Shown piece by piece: positions 16,255 to 23,883 of a stretch of 64,000 nt of DNA. The translations under genes were made by a program, and so were the position numbers. The stretch comes from JAVBKX01 sp031553835 (lineage in GTDB: Bacteria > Bacteroidota > Bacteroidia > Bacteroidales > Azobacteroidaceae). The stretch lies in the NCBI GenBank assembly GCA_031553835.1, contig JAVBKX010000007.1, positions 98,272 through 162,271 of the forward strand, written 5' to 3'. Each line of letters starts with the position of its first letter. Position 1 is the first letter of the stretch. A model generated the notes under the pieces. The model saw only the letters and a program-made list of their open reading frames with translations, was not told where the DNA came from and ran no database searches.

Positions 16255-16565
16255 TTACAATCCTATGTGTTCTTTTTCGGCATTCGCTCTTGCCATAATC
16301 AGTTCTGCTGCTGTATGACCCTGCATGGCATAATGTAATTTGTTCAAAATAATCTTCATTGAGGAATATGCCGTTTTCCATGCGCTTTTTGTCAATGACA
16401 TAACCTCGAATCGCATAATCCCGCAAAACAGATGTTGCCCATTGACGAAATTGTGTGGCACGTTGGGAATTGATGCACTTCAATCGTATTTCCTCCAGAT
16501 TGGGAAGTAAATACTAAAAATTCGGCCGTACTATTCCGAATTTGTAGTTTCTTGTTTTTATTCAT
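16255..16565 (-). pseudogene. Remnant of a RhuM-family gene
   Basis: Three pieces of a RhuM-type (Fic-island associated, virulence-RhuM) protein survive in different frames. From the ATG at 16565: MNKNKKLQIRNSTAEFLVF...GGNTIEV. Then after a frame change: NSQRATQFRQWATSVLRDYA and IRGYVIDKKRMENG...NEDYFEQ. Then in a third frame: NKLHYAMQGHTAAELIMARA and NAEKEHIGL at the C-terminus. A whole RhuM is about 300 or more residues, so large internal deletions have occurred. It is a dead gene, just downstream (minus strand) of tex's stop side and flanked by palindromes. Confidence 0.8.
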
Positions 16566-16579
16566 TGTTAAAAATTTAG

Positions 16580-18703
16580 TTATACCCTCAAGCTCAACTG
16601 TATCCGTTTCCTTTCAAAATCAATACTCAGTACCTTTACCTGCACATGCTGATGCAACGACACGATTTCTGTTGGATCGGATACAAACTTATCAGCCATT
16701 TCCGAAATATGAACCAAGCCTTTTTCTTTAACGCCTATATCCACGAAACATCCGAAGTTGGTAATGTTACTGATAATTCCGGGCAATACCATTCCTTCCC
16801 GCAAGTCATTCATTGTTTGGACATTCGGATCAAACTCAAATACCTTGATGCCTTTCCGCGGATCGCGACCGGGTTTATCCAACTCTTCCATAATGTCGGT
16901 CAAAGTGGGGATTCCGATTTTTTCGGTAACATATTTTTCCAGAAACAGTTTCTTTTTCAATTCTTTGTTGGAAATCAATTCAGCCACATTGCAACTTAGG
17001 TCTTTGGCCATTGTCTCTACAACTTTATAGCTTTCGGGGTGAACCGCAGAATTATCCAACGGATTCTCTGCATCGGGAATACGAAGGAATCCCGCACATT
17101 GTTCGTATGCTTTTTCACCTAAGCGTGGCACTTTCAATAGTTCTTTTCGACTGGAAAATGCTCCGTGTTCAGCACGGTAATCTACGATATTTTGTGCTAA
17201 TGCCGGACCTAATCCCGAAACGTAAGTCAGCAAATGTTTACTGGCGGTATTCAAATTGACACCAACCGAGTTTACGCAATTTTCCACCGTTTGATCGAGT
17301 GATTGTTTCAATTTGGTTTGATCCACATCATGCTGATATTGCCCAACACCTATGGATTTTGGATCAATTTTTACTAATTCGGCGAGTGGATCCATCAACC
17401 GGCGACCAATACTGATAGCGCCGCGGACAGTAACATCATATTCAGGAAATTCTTCGCGTGCGATTTTAGATGCCGAATAAACAGAAGCGCCATCTTCGCT
17501 GACAACAAACACTTGCAATTTTTTGTCGTAGCGCAAGTTGGTGATAAAACCTTCCGTTTCTCGGCTGGCGGTCCCGTTTCCAATGGCGATTGCATCAATA
17601 TTATAAGTACTCACCAACGAAACGACTTTCATCCCTGCTTTACTTTTTTCATTTTGAGGGGGATGAGGATAAATGGTTTCGTTGTGAAGTAAATTTCCCT
17701 GAGCATCCAAACAAACTAATTTGCATCCGGTGCGGTATCCTGGGTCAACACCCAGTACCCGTTTTTGTCCGAGAGGAGGAGCGAGCAAAAGCTGTTTCAG
17801 ATTTTCTGCAAAAACTTTGATGGCCTGAACATCCGCTTTTTCTTTCGAAAGGTTGTCAAATTCCGTTTCAATCGATGGTTTTAATAATCGTTTGTAAGCA
17901 TCGCTAACGGCTATTTCCACTTGATCACAAGCATCTCCGGCTCCTTTTACAAAACGGCGGTGAAGCATTTCGAGACAAGGTTCATCTTCCGGAGAAATGT
18001 TGACTTTCAAAAAACCTTCGGCTTCGCCACGACGCATGGCCAATAATCGATGTGAAGAACAACGAGCGAGCGGTTCGCTCCAATCGAAATAGTCGCGATA
18101 TTTGGCCGCCTCTTCATCTTTGCCTTTTACTAATTTTGAAGAAATTATGGCATGGCGGTTAAACAAATTCCGGAGCGCATTGCGTGCGCCTTCATTTTCG
18201 TTGACCCATTCGGCGATAATGTCACGCGCGCCTTGCAACGCTTCTTCCACATCTTTCACTTCATCTGTAATAAACTGAGCCGCTTTTGATTGAATATCTC
18301 GCTCAAACTGCGACATAATGATTTTCGCCAACGGTTCCAGTCCTTTTTTACGGGCGATTTCAGCTTTTGTTTGCCTTTTGGGTTTATACGGAAGATAAAT
18401 ATCTTCAAGTTCGGTGCTATCCCAACAATTTTCGATGCGTTGTTTTAGTTCCGGAGTCAGTTTTTCCTGATCTTCGATCGTTTTAAGGATTGTTTCTTTC
18501 CGCTTGGCTAATTCGGTCAGTTTATCGTACTGATTTTTGATGTCTCCGATAGCCACTTCGTCCAGTCCGCCGGTCACTTCTTTCCGGTAACGGCTGATAA
18601 AGGGGATAGTGGCGCCATCGTTCAGTAATTCGATTGTTTTAGCAACTCTTACTTTTGGTATCGTTAATGAAGCGGAAATAATTTCCGGGAAAACAGTATT
18701 CAT
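16580..18703 (-). CDS. tex: Tex family S1 RNA-binding protein (transcription accessory protein)
   Basis: About 707 residues from the ATG at 18703 (a TTG nine bases earlier is the alternative). It has the standard Tex layout: N-terminal helical domain (DGATIPFISRYRKEVTGGLD), a YqgF/RNase H-like domain with RVLGVDPGYRTGCKLV, a helix-hairpin-helix region (SGLGPALAQNIVDYRAEHG), and a C-terminal S1 domain (LPGIISNITNFGCFVDIGVK, then GLVHISEMADKFV). Tex binds nucleic acid and associates with transcription and translation; it is conserved in length. The gene ends 14 bases before the ATG of the rhuM remnant. Confidence 0.95.
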   Translation of the reverse strand: MNTVFPEIISASLTIPKVRVAKTIELLNDGATIPFISRYRKEVTGGLDEVAIGDIKNQYDKLTELAKRKETILKTIEDQEKLTPELKQRIENCWDSTELEDIYLPYKPKRQTKAEIARKKGLEPLAKIIMSQFERDIQSKAAQFITDEVKDVEEALQGARDIIAEWVNENEGARNALRNLFNRHAIISSKLVKGKDEEAAKYRDYFDWSEPLARCSSHRLLAMRRGEAEGFLKVNISPEDEPCLEMLHRRFVKGAGDACDQVEIAVSDAYKRLLKPSIETEFDNLSKEKADVQAIKVFAENLKQLLLAPPLGQKRVLGVDPGYRTGCKLVCLDAQGNLLHNETIYPHPPQNEKSKAGMKVVSLVSTYNIDAIAIGNGTASRETEGFITNLRYDKKLQVFVVSEDGASVYSASKIAREEFPEYDVTVRGAISIGRRLMDPLAELVKIDPKSIGVGQYQHDVDQTKLKQSLDQTVENCVNSVGVNLNTASKHLLTYVSGLGPALAQNIVDYRAEHGAFSSRKELLKVPRLGEKAYEQCAGFLRIPDAENPLDNSAVHPESYKVVETMAKDLSCNVAELISNKELKKKLFLEKYVTEKIGIPTLTDIMEELDKPGRDPRKGIKVFEFDPNVQTMNDLREGMVLPGIISNITNFGCFVDIGVKEKGLVHISEMADKFVSDPTEIVSLHQHVQVKVLSIDFERKRIQLSLRV

Positions 18704-18735
18704 AAAGTTCAAAATTTAATTGTTGTAATGTAATG

Positions 18736-18848
18736 AAATGGCACGCGGATGACACAGATTAAACAGGTTTCCGCTCATAAGTTTAATAATTATCATAATC
18801 ACTAAAAAAATTTAAATCTGTTTAATCCGTGTCATCCGCGTGCCATTT
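18736..18848. repeat. 31-bp inverted repeat between the Nudix gene and tex
   Basis: The left arm (about 18736-18766, starting AAATGGCACGCGGATGACAC) is complementary to the right arm (about 18818-18848) at 30 of 31 positions, with about 51 bases between. The right arm contains the Nudix gene's last eight codons and its stop. Coordinates may be off by one. It may act as a transcription barrier between the TA/Nudix operon and tex. Confidence 0.85.
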
Positions 18849-19346
18849 GACAATTGCTTTGCGAATAGACTCCAAACCAAAGTCACTCGGATTAATTTCA
18901 TTCGGGTATAAAAATACGATTTCTGAAGCATCGTCATCTGCTTTTGCATGCGAAAAATCGTCGATCAAGCATTCAAAAAACATATCTACTGTATGCACTT
19001 CAAATTCGGAATACATGTACCGGTTAGGAATCGAAAACAGATAGTGTAAATGGGCAACCTGCAATCCGGTTTCTTCCAATATCTCACGCTCCATAGCTTC
19101 TTCAGTTGTTTCGTCCATATCGACAAATCCGCCGGGCAGGTCGAGCGTTCCCTTTGCCGGTTCTTTGGCACGTCTCACTGCAAGCAATCGCCCATTAGTA
19201 TCTTTTATAAATGCAGCCGTGGAAGAACTGCAATTGAAATAATAAACAAACCCGCAATTGGTGCATGCTTTCGACTTGAAATTATGTTCATGAAAAGCCG
19301 AAGATCCACATTTGGGACAGAATTTGAATTGGGATAAAGGGTGCAT
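18822..19346 (-). CDS. Nudix hydrolase with N-terminal zinc ribbon
   Basis: About 174 residues from the ATG at 19346. Residues 10-31 carry a zinc-ribbon (CPKCG...ACTNCG). The Nudix box GGFVDMDETTEEAMEREILE-ETG at about 72-94 matches GX5EX7REUXEEXGU in full, so the enzyme should hydrolyse a nucleoside diphosphate linked to another group; the zinc ribbon recalls NudC/NADH pyrophosphatase-like enzymes but the substrate is not determined. It starts about 5 bases after the antitoxin-like gene, forming the third gene of that operon. Its last residues (KWHADDTD) are encoded inside one arm of a long inverted repeat. Confidence 0.85.
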   Translation of the reverse strand: MHPLSQFKFCPKCGSSAFHEHNFKSKACTNCGFVYYFNCSSSTAAFIKDTNGRLLAVRRAKEPAKGTLDLPGGFVDMDETTEEAMEREILEETGLQVAHLHYLFSIPNRYMYSEFEVHTVDMFFECLIDDFSHAKADDDASEIVFLYPNEINPSDFGLESIRKAIVKWHADDTD

Positions 19347-19351
19347 AGTCG

Positions 19352-19678
19352 TCAAACTAATTGAATATATTTGTTCTCAATTCTCACATTAAAATGGATT
19401 TCGGCCTTCAACGCTTTGAATACTTTTAGAATAGTATCAATAGTGGCGCTATTGGCACTACTTTCCAGTTTGGAAATTTGAGATTTTTGTACGCCTACCA
19501 ATTCTCCTAATTGTTCTTGGGTCAAATGTTGTTGTTGCCTTACAGCTTTAATCATTCTACCTAATACTTCCATGTGAAGTTCGTATTCATATTCGTCTCT
19601 TTCGGGTGTGCCGATTTTACCAAGATATTTATCTTTCATTTCGGCAAACGAGTAAGAATTCATTTCTTGCTTTGCCAT
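19352..19678 (-). CDS. XRE/HigA-like antitoxin
   Basis: About 108 residues from the ATG at 19678, which is one base after the toxin-like gene's stop; an upstream in-frame start (19705) would overlap that gene. The C-terminal half holds a lambda-repressor-type helix-turn-helix (LTQEQLGELVGVQKSQISKL, residues 52-71). The toxin-first order and the Gp49-like partner are typical of HigBA. It should neutralise HigB and bind the 28-bp palindrome upstream of the operon. Confidence 0.8.
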   Translation of the reverse strand: MAKQEMNSYSFAEMKDKYLGKIGTPERDEYEYELHMEVLGRMIKAVRQQQHLTQEQLGELVGVQKSQISKLESSANSATIDTILKVFKALKAEIHFNVRIENKYIQLV

Positions 19679-19679
19679 G

Positions 19680-20007
19680 TTATTTGTTGTTTTCTTTATT
19701 TGCAAAATACATTTTTTTCATATTAATCGCTTTCTCTATTTCCTGCTTAGGAACTTTATCCGTTTTTTTAGTGAATCCATTCGTTGCAATAACTAATGTT
19801 ATATCATTGTCCAATTTGTCCCAAAATGCAAGTAATCTGATCTGCATTCTATTAAATTTTGTTCGAAACTCCCATATATCATCTTGCAACTTTTTAAAAA
19901 GTGCAGGATCATTAATATTGCAGAAGATTTTTTTGATCGTCTTAATATCTAAATTTTGCAATAAAATGTTCAGCTTCTTCTAAAAATTTAGTTTGAAAGC
20001 ACTGCAT
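19680..20007 (-). pseudogene. HigB/Gp49-like toxin, probably frameshifted near its N-terminus
   Basis: Most of the gene reads as a phage-derived Gp49-like/HigB ribonuclease (RelE superfamily): TIKKIFCNINDPALFKKLQD, IWEFRTKFNRMQIRLLAFWD, TLVIATNGFTKKTDKVPKQE. In that frame the only start is a TTG at 19961, which lacks the first helix. One base off, MQCFQTKFLEEAEHF from the ATG at 20007 matches the missing N-terminus. Joining both by removing one base in CATTTTATTGCAAAAT gives about 108 residues, the usual family length. So the toxin is either inactivated, made from the internal TTG, or affected by a sequencing error. Confidence 0.7.
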
Positions 20008-20024
20008 TTTTTCATAGTTTGCCA

Positions 20025-20032
20025 CAAAGATA
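20025..20032 (-). promoter_or_regulatory. Promoter -7 element TATCTTTG of the higBA-Nudix operon
   Basis: Exact TAnnTTTG on the minus strand, 18 bases before the ATG at 20007. The upstream palindrome ends 3 bases away, so a bound repressor would cover the promoter. The position also supports 20007 as the original toxin start. Confidence 0.6.
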
Positions 20033-20034
20033 AC

Positions 20035-20062
20035 GAATTGTTTCTAAATTTAGAAACAATTC
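20035..20062. promoter_or_regulatory. 28-bp perfect palindrome, likely HigA operator
   Basis: GAATTGTTTCTAAA is followed immediately by its exact reverse complement TTTAGAAACAATTC. It lies directly upstream of the -7 element of the toxin-antitoxin operon, where antitoxins of the HigA type autoregulate. It also lies about 35 bases upstream of the promoter of the divergent YdcF gene. Confidence 0.65.
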
Positions 20063-20097
20063 ATTGTGAATTTATGCAAGTACCACTAAAAAAGCAG

Positions 20098-20105
20098 TAT
20101 CTTTG
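20098..20105 (+). promoter_or_regulatory. Promoter -7 element TATCTTTG of the YdcF gene
   Basis: Exact TAnnTTTG 38 bases before the start codon, divergent from the higBA promoter. Confidence 0.55.
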
Positions 20106-20142
20106 TCAAAACTAAATTTGATAGACTTTTTTTATTGCAAAT

Positions 20143-20874
20143 ATGCTCAAAAAAATCGCCGTTATAACTGGAATCATTTGCATCCTCTCTGCTCTTATTC
20201 TTGTAATCGCGTTTGGAATCACTTCCGGAACGGTAATGGCTTTCATATTTGGCATTATATTGATAATAACGGCTTTATGTTTTCATAAAATGCCGAACAA
20301 ATTACAAAAACTTCTTATCGTCCTTTCCGGAGCAGGAATAATTGCTTTTCTCGTTATTATCAGTATCATTGTCGTCAGAGGGAACCGCGATTCAACGGCA
20401 TTTGATGAAGATTGTGTTCTGGTGCTTGGCTGTGGCATCCGGGGAGAAACCATATTGCCCGTGCTGCAATCGCGATTAGATAAATGCCTGGAATATCTTT
20501 CCGTAAATCCGAATGTTCCTGTATTTGTCAGTGGAGGAAAAGGCCATAACGAAAATATTCCTGAAGCGGAAGCCATGAAACGTTATTTAGTTCAACACGG
20601 AATTGACGAAACGCAGATCTTCATGGAAGATCAATCTACCAACACCATAGAAAATTTTGTTCACTCCGGCATTTTATTTGAAAAATACTTTGAAGGAAAA
20701 TTTTATACGGTTGCCTGTATTACAAGCGATTATCATGTCTATAGATCTGAAATGATCGCATCGGATTTCGATATCGAAACACACTTTTATGCTGCCGGTG
20801 TAAGATGGTATTTACGTTTGGCAGCCTATTGCCGGGAAGTACTGTCGATTTGTAAATACTGGATTTTTAATTAA
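20143..20874 (+). CDS. YdcF family (DUF218) membrane protein
   Basis: 243 residues: three hydrophobic helices at the N-terminus (about 4-26, 30-47, 56-82), then a DUF218/YdcF domain facing the other side, with DCVLVLGCGIRG (about 89-100), VFVSGGKGHNENIPEAEAMK, EDQSTNTIENF and a TSDYHVYRSEMIA stretch, all family hallmarks. DUF218 proteins are linked to cell envelope metabolism (SanA/ElyC-like), but the reaction is not established. It is a single gene with its own promoter. Confidence 0.85.
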   Translation: MLKKIAVITGIICILSALILVIAFGITSGTVMAFIFGIILIITALCFHKMPNKLQKLLIVLSGAGIIAFLVIISIIVVRGNRDSTAFDEDCVLVLGCGIRGETILPVLQSRLDKCLEYLSVNPNVPVFVSGGKGHNENIPEAEAMKRYLVQHGIDETQIFMEDQSTNTIENFVHSGILFEKYFEGKFYTVACITSDYHVYRSEMIASDFDIETHFYAAGVRWYLRLAAYCREVLSICKYWIFN

Positions 20875-20945
20875 AGCTAATACATTTTTCATAATTTTTA
20901 AATACTCCGAATCCCAGTATTTTTTCTGTTCAAAAAAGAAAATTG

Positions 20946-20953
20946 TAACTTTG
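20946..20953 (+). promoter_or_regulatory. Promoter -7 element TAACTTTG of the TPR gene
   Basis: Exact TAnnTTTG 27 bases before the ATG at 20981. It overlaps the alternative in-frame start at 20951, which excludes that start and fixes 20981. Confidence 0.6.
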
Positions 20954-20980
20954 TCCGCATCATTCTTATTCCATAGGAAA

Positions 20981-23872
20981 ATGAAAAAAACAAACATCCT
21001 TTTTTTGTGTTGCCTCTTTGCATCGCAGGTTTTATTTTCTCAGCGAAACGCTGAATTTGTGTCCCCCGACCGCCTTTTCTTTGAAGCAAAAAACATGTAC
21101 AACGATAAAAATTATGCCGGTTGTATTGACAAATTAACCCAATATAAGCTGTTGTCGGTTTCAAAAGGAGAAAAGCAGGAAGCCGATTTTTTATTGTTGG
21201 CCTCCGCGTATAAACAAGGAAACCAAGAAGTGATCGCTGATTTAAAGGATTTTTTGGATCAATATCCCGAAGACCGCCATGCCAATGAGATAGCATTTAT
21301 GATTGGATCATTGCATTTTGCCGAACATGAATATAAACTGGCGGAATTTTGGTTCAAACGTTGCGAACTGGATCTACTATCGATTGAAGACCAGGAAGAT
21401 TACGCATTTCGGATGGCCTATTCCAATTTGCAGCTAAAGAAAAATGACGAAGCCCGCCGGTTGTTCGGATTATTAAGGGATAATAGTGAAAAATATCATG
21501 TGCCGGCCACTTACTATTACGCCTGCATGTTGTATCAAAACGGTGAATACGATTCCGCATTGCAGTTGTTTAGCAATATGAAAAACACATCCGAGTTTCA
21601 TCCCGGAATTTTGTATTATATCACACAAATCCATTTTATTCAGAAACGTTATACGCAAACGATTCATGACGGAACCGAGTTGCTCAACAAATATCCTCAT
21701 GAAGAGAATAATGCCGAAATGAACCGTCTGATAGGCGTTTCTTATTTTCAGGAAGGAGATTACAATAATGCGGCAAAATACTTGTCCACTTATGCAAAAA
21801 TGGCCGGAACCGGTTCGCGCAATGACATGTACATGCTGGGAATGGCTTATTTCAAATTAAAAGATTACCGTTCGGCAATTACCTATTTGGGTCATGGAAT
21901 TTCGTTGGAAGATGCTATGGGACAAAATGCTAATTTGCATTTGGGACAGGCTTATCTCAAAACCGGAGATTCCAAAAATGCATTGATGGCTTTTGAAGCA
22001 GCTTCCCGTGCGAATTTCGATCCTCAAATCAAAGAATTCGCCATGTATAATTATGCCTTGTTGCTTTATCAAACCTCATCTTCGGGTTTTGGAGAATCGG
22101 TTACAGTATTGGAAAATTTTGTCAACACCTACCCCAATTCCCGTTACGCAGACAAAATCAACGACTGCTTGGTCGAAGTTTATTTGACCACAAAAAATTA
22201 TGATACAGCATTGCGGTCCATCGAAAAAATTAAAAATCCGGGAACTAAAATTTTGGAAGCCAAGCAAAAAATTTATTACCATCTTGGCACCGTATATTTC
22301 ACTAATGCTGAATATTTAGCGGCATTATCCTATTTTACCAAAGCAATCACTGCCGGAAATTATGCTCCTTTAGAAAAATCACAAGCGATTTTCTGGCGGG
22401 CTGAAGCTTATTACCGGAAAGAAGATTACAGTTCTGCAGCAACTGATTACCGGAGTTTCTTATCGGCATCCAATCGCGATCCGCAATTACTCCCCAATGC
22501 CTATTACGGATTGGGATACTGTTATTTTCAGCAACACCAATACGATCCGGCACAATCCACTCTTCAAAATTATGTAAACACAGAAAAAGATACTTCCAAA
22601 CCCGAATTGGCCGACGCTTATGCGCGGATTGGCGACTGTTATTTTTACAAACGAAGTTTTGCAGCTGCCGAAAATGCTTATTCGCAAGCGGTAAAATTAC
22701 AACCGTCAATGGCAGCTTATTCGCTTTATCAAAAAGGATTCGTATTGGGTTTACAAAAAGATTACAAAGGAAAAATCAATCAATTGGATTTGCTGGTTCA
22801 AAATTATCCCGATTCGCGTTATGTTCCTGACGCATTGTATGAAAAAGGACGTGCGTACGTAATGATGGAAAATCCGAATCCGGCCATCCAAACCTTTGAA
22901 AATCTGATGAATAAATATCCGCAAAGCGCTTATGCCCGTAAAGCCGGAGTTCAAATCGGATTATTGTATTTCAATCAAAATGATCTGAAAAAATCGGTTA
23001 CCGCATATAAAAAAGTAATTGAAAAATATCCCGGAAGTGAAGAAGCCCGCGTAGCCATGCAGGATTTGAAATCGGTCTATGTAGAAATGAATGATGTATC
23101 GGGATATGCTCAATACGCAAACAAACAAGGCGGCGAAGCCAAATTTGGAGCCAGCGAACAGGATTCGTTGACTTATCTGGCTGCCGAACGTTTTTTTATG
23201 CGTGGCGATGAACAACAAGCCAAAACGGCCATGCAAAATTATCTGAATCAATTTGCAGAAGGCTCGTTTTCAGCCAATGCTAATTATTATTTAGGACAAA
23301 TTGAGTACAATCAGAAAGCATACGAACCGGCAAAAAATTATTTTCAAAAAGTAGTTGCCGCCGGAAATACTGCTTTCCTCGAAAAAGCATTGGCCGGAGC
23401 CATGCGTTCGGCAGTCCGGTTAAAAGATAATGCCACCATTATTCAAATGGCAGATATTTTACTAAAAGAAAGCAAATTGGATCCCGAATTATATAACGAG
23501 TCATTGTATAATCGTTCCAAAGCCTATGTCGAAACGAAACAAACGGATAAAGCCGCTGCCGATTGGAAAATTTTATCTAAAGACACGCGAACGGCTTATG
23601 GAGCTGAAGCCAAATATTTGCTGGCGCAGTATTATTTCGACAACCATTCTGCGGCACAGGCCGAAGCCGAAGTACAGGAATATATCAAACAGGGAACGCC
23701 TCATGCTTATTGGTTGGCGCGGAGCTATATTCTCCTTTCCGATATTTATAAAAGTCGAAACGATTTAGTATTGGCCCGTCAATATCTGGAAAGTTTGCAA
23801 CATAATTATAAAAATACAGGAGACGACATCCCCACCATGATTCAGCAACGGCTGGCAGGACTGAGCCAATAA
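20981..23872 (+). CDS. Large periplasmic tetratricopeptide repeat protein
   Basis: About 963 residues with a signal peptide (ILFLCCLFASQVLFSQ) and TPR units along the whole chain, for example YNNAAKYLSTYAKMAG, YRSAITYLGHGISLEDAM, YLAALSYFTKAITAG, YDPAQSTLQNYVNTEK and LKKSVTAYKKVIEKYPGSEE. Several resemble the YbgF/BamD type (NYPDSRYVPDALYEKGRAY). Such proteins are scaffolds for envelope complexes. The next gene starts 11 bases after the stop and encodes a large outer-membrane barrel, a pairing seen in Bacteroidota and annotated there as TonB-system components. A protein-protein role at the outer membrane is inferred. Confidence 0.85.
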   Translation: MKKTNILFLCCLFASQVLFSQRNAEFVSPDRLFFEAKNMYNDKNYAGCIDKLTQYKLLSVSKGEKQEADFLLLASAYKQGNQEVIADLKDFLDQYPEDRHANEIAFMIGSLHFAEHEYKLAEFWFKRCELDLLSIEDQEDYAFRMAYSNLQLKKNDEARRLFGLLRDNSEKYHVPATYYYACMLYQNGEYDSALQLFSNMKNTSEFHPGILYYITQIHFIQKRYTQTIHDGTELLNKYPHEENNAEMNRLIGVSYFQEGDYNNAAKYLSTYAKMAGTGSRNDMYMLGMAYFKLKDYRSAITYLGHGISLEDAMGQNANLHLGQAYLKTGDSKNALMAFEAASRANFDPQIKEFAMYNYALLLYQTSSSGFGESVTVLENFVNTYPNSRYADKINDCLVEVYLTTKNYDTALRSIEKIKNPGTKILEAKQKIYYHLGTVYFTNAEYLAALSYFTKAITAGNYAPLEKSQAIFWRAEAYYRKEDYSSAATDYRSFLSASNRDPQLLPNAYYGLGYCYFQQHQYDPAQSTLQNYVNTEKDTSKPELADAYARIGDCYFYKRSFAAAENAYSQAVKLQPSMAAYSLYQKGFVLGLQKDYKGKINQLDLLVQNYPDSRYVPDALYEKGRAYVMMENPNPAIQTFENLMNKYPQSAYARKAGVQIGLLYFNQNDLKKSVTAYKKVIEKYPGSEEARVAMQDLKSVYVEMNDVSGYAQYANKQGGEAKFGASEQDSLTYLAAERFFMRGDEQQAKTAMQNYLNQFAEGSFSANANYYLGQIEYNQKAYEPAKNYFQKVVAAGNTAFLEKALAGAMRSAVRLKDNATIIQMADILLKESKLDPELYNESLYNRSKAYVETKQTDKAAADWKILSKDTRTAYGAEAKYLLAQYYFDNHSAAQAEAEVQEYIKQGTPHAYWLARSYILLSDIYKSRNDLVLARQYLESLQHNYKNTGDDIPTMIQQRLAGLSQ

Positions 23873-23883
23873 TAAATGAAAAA

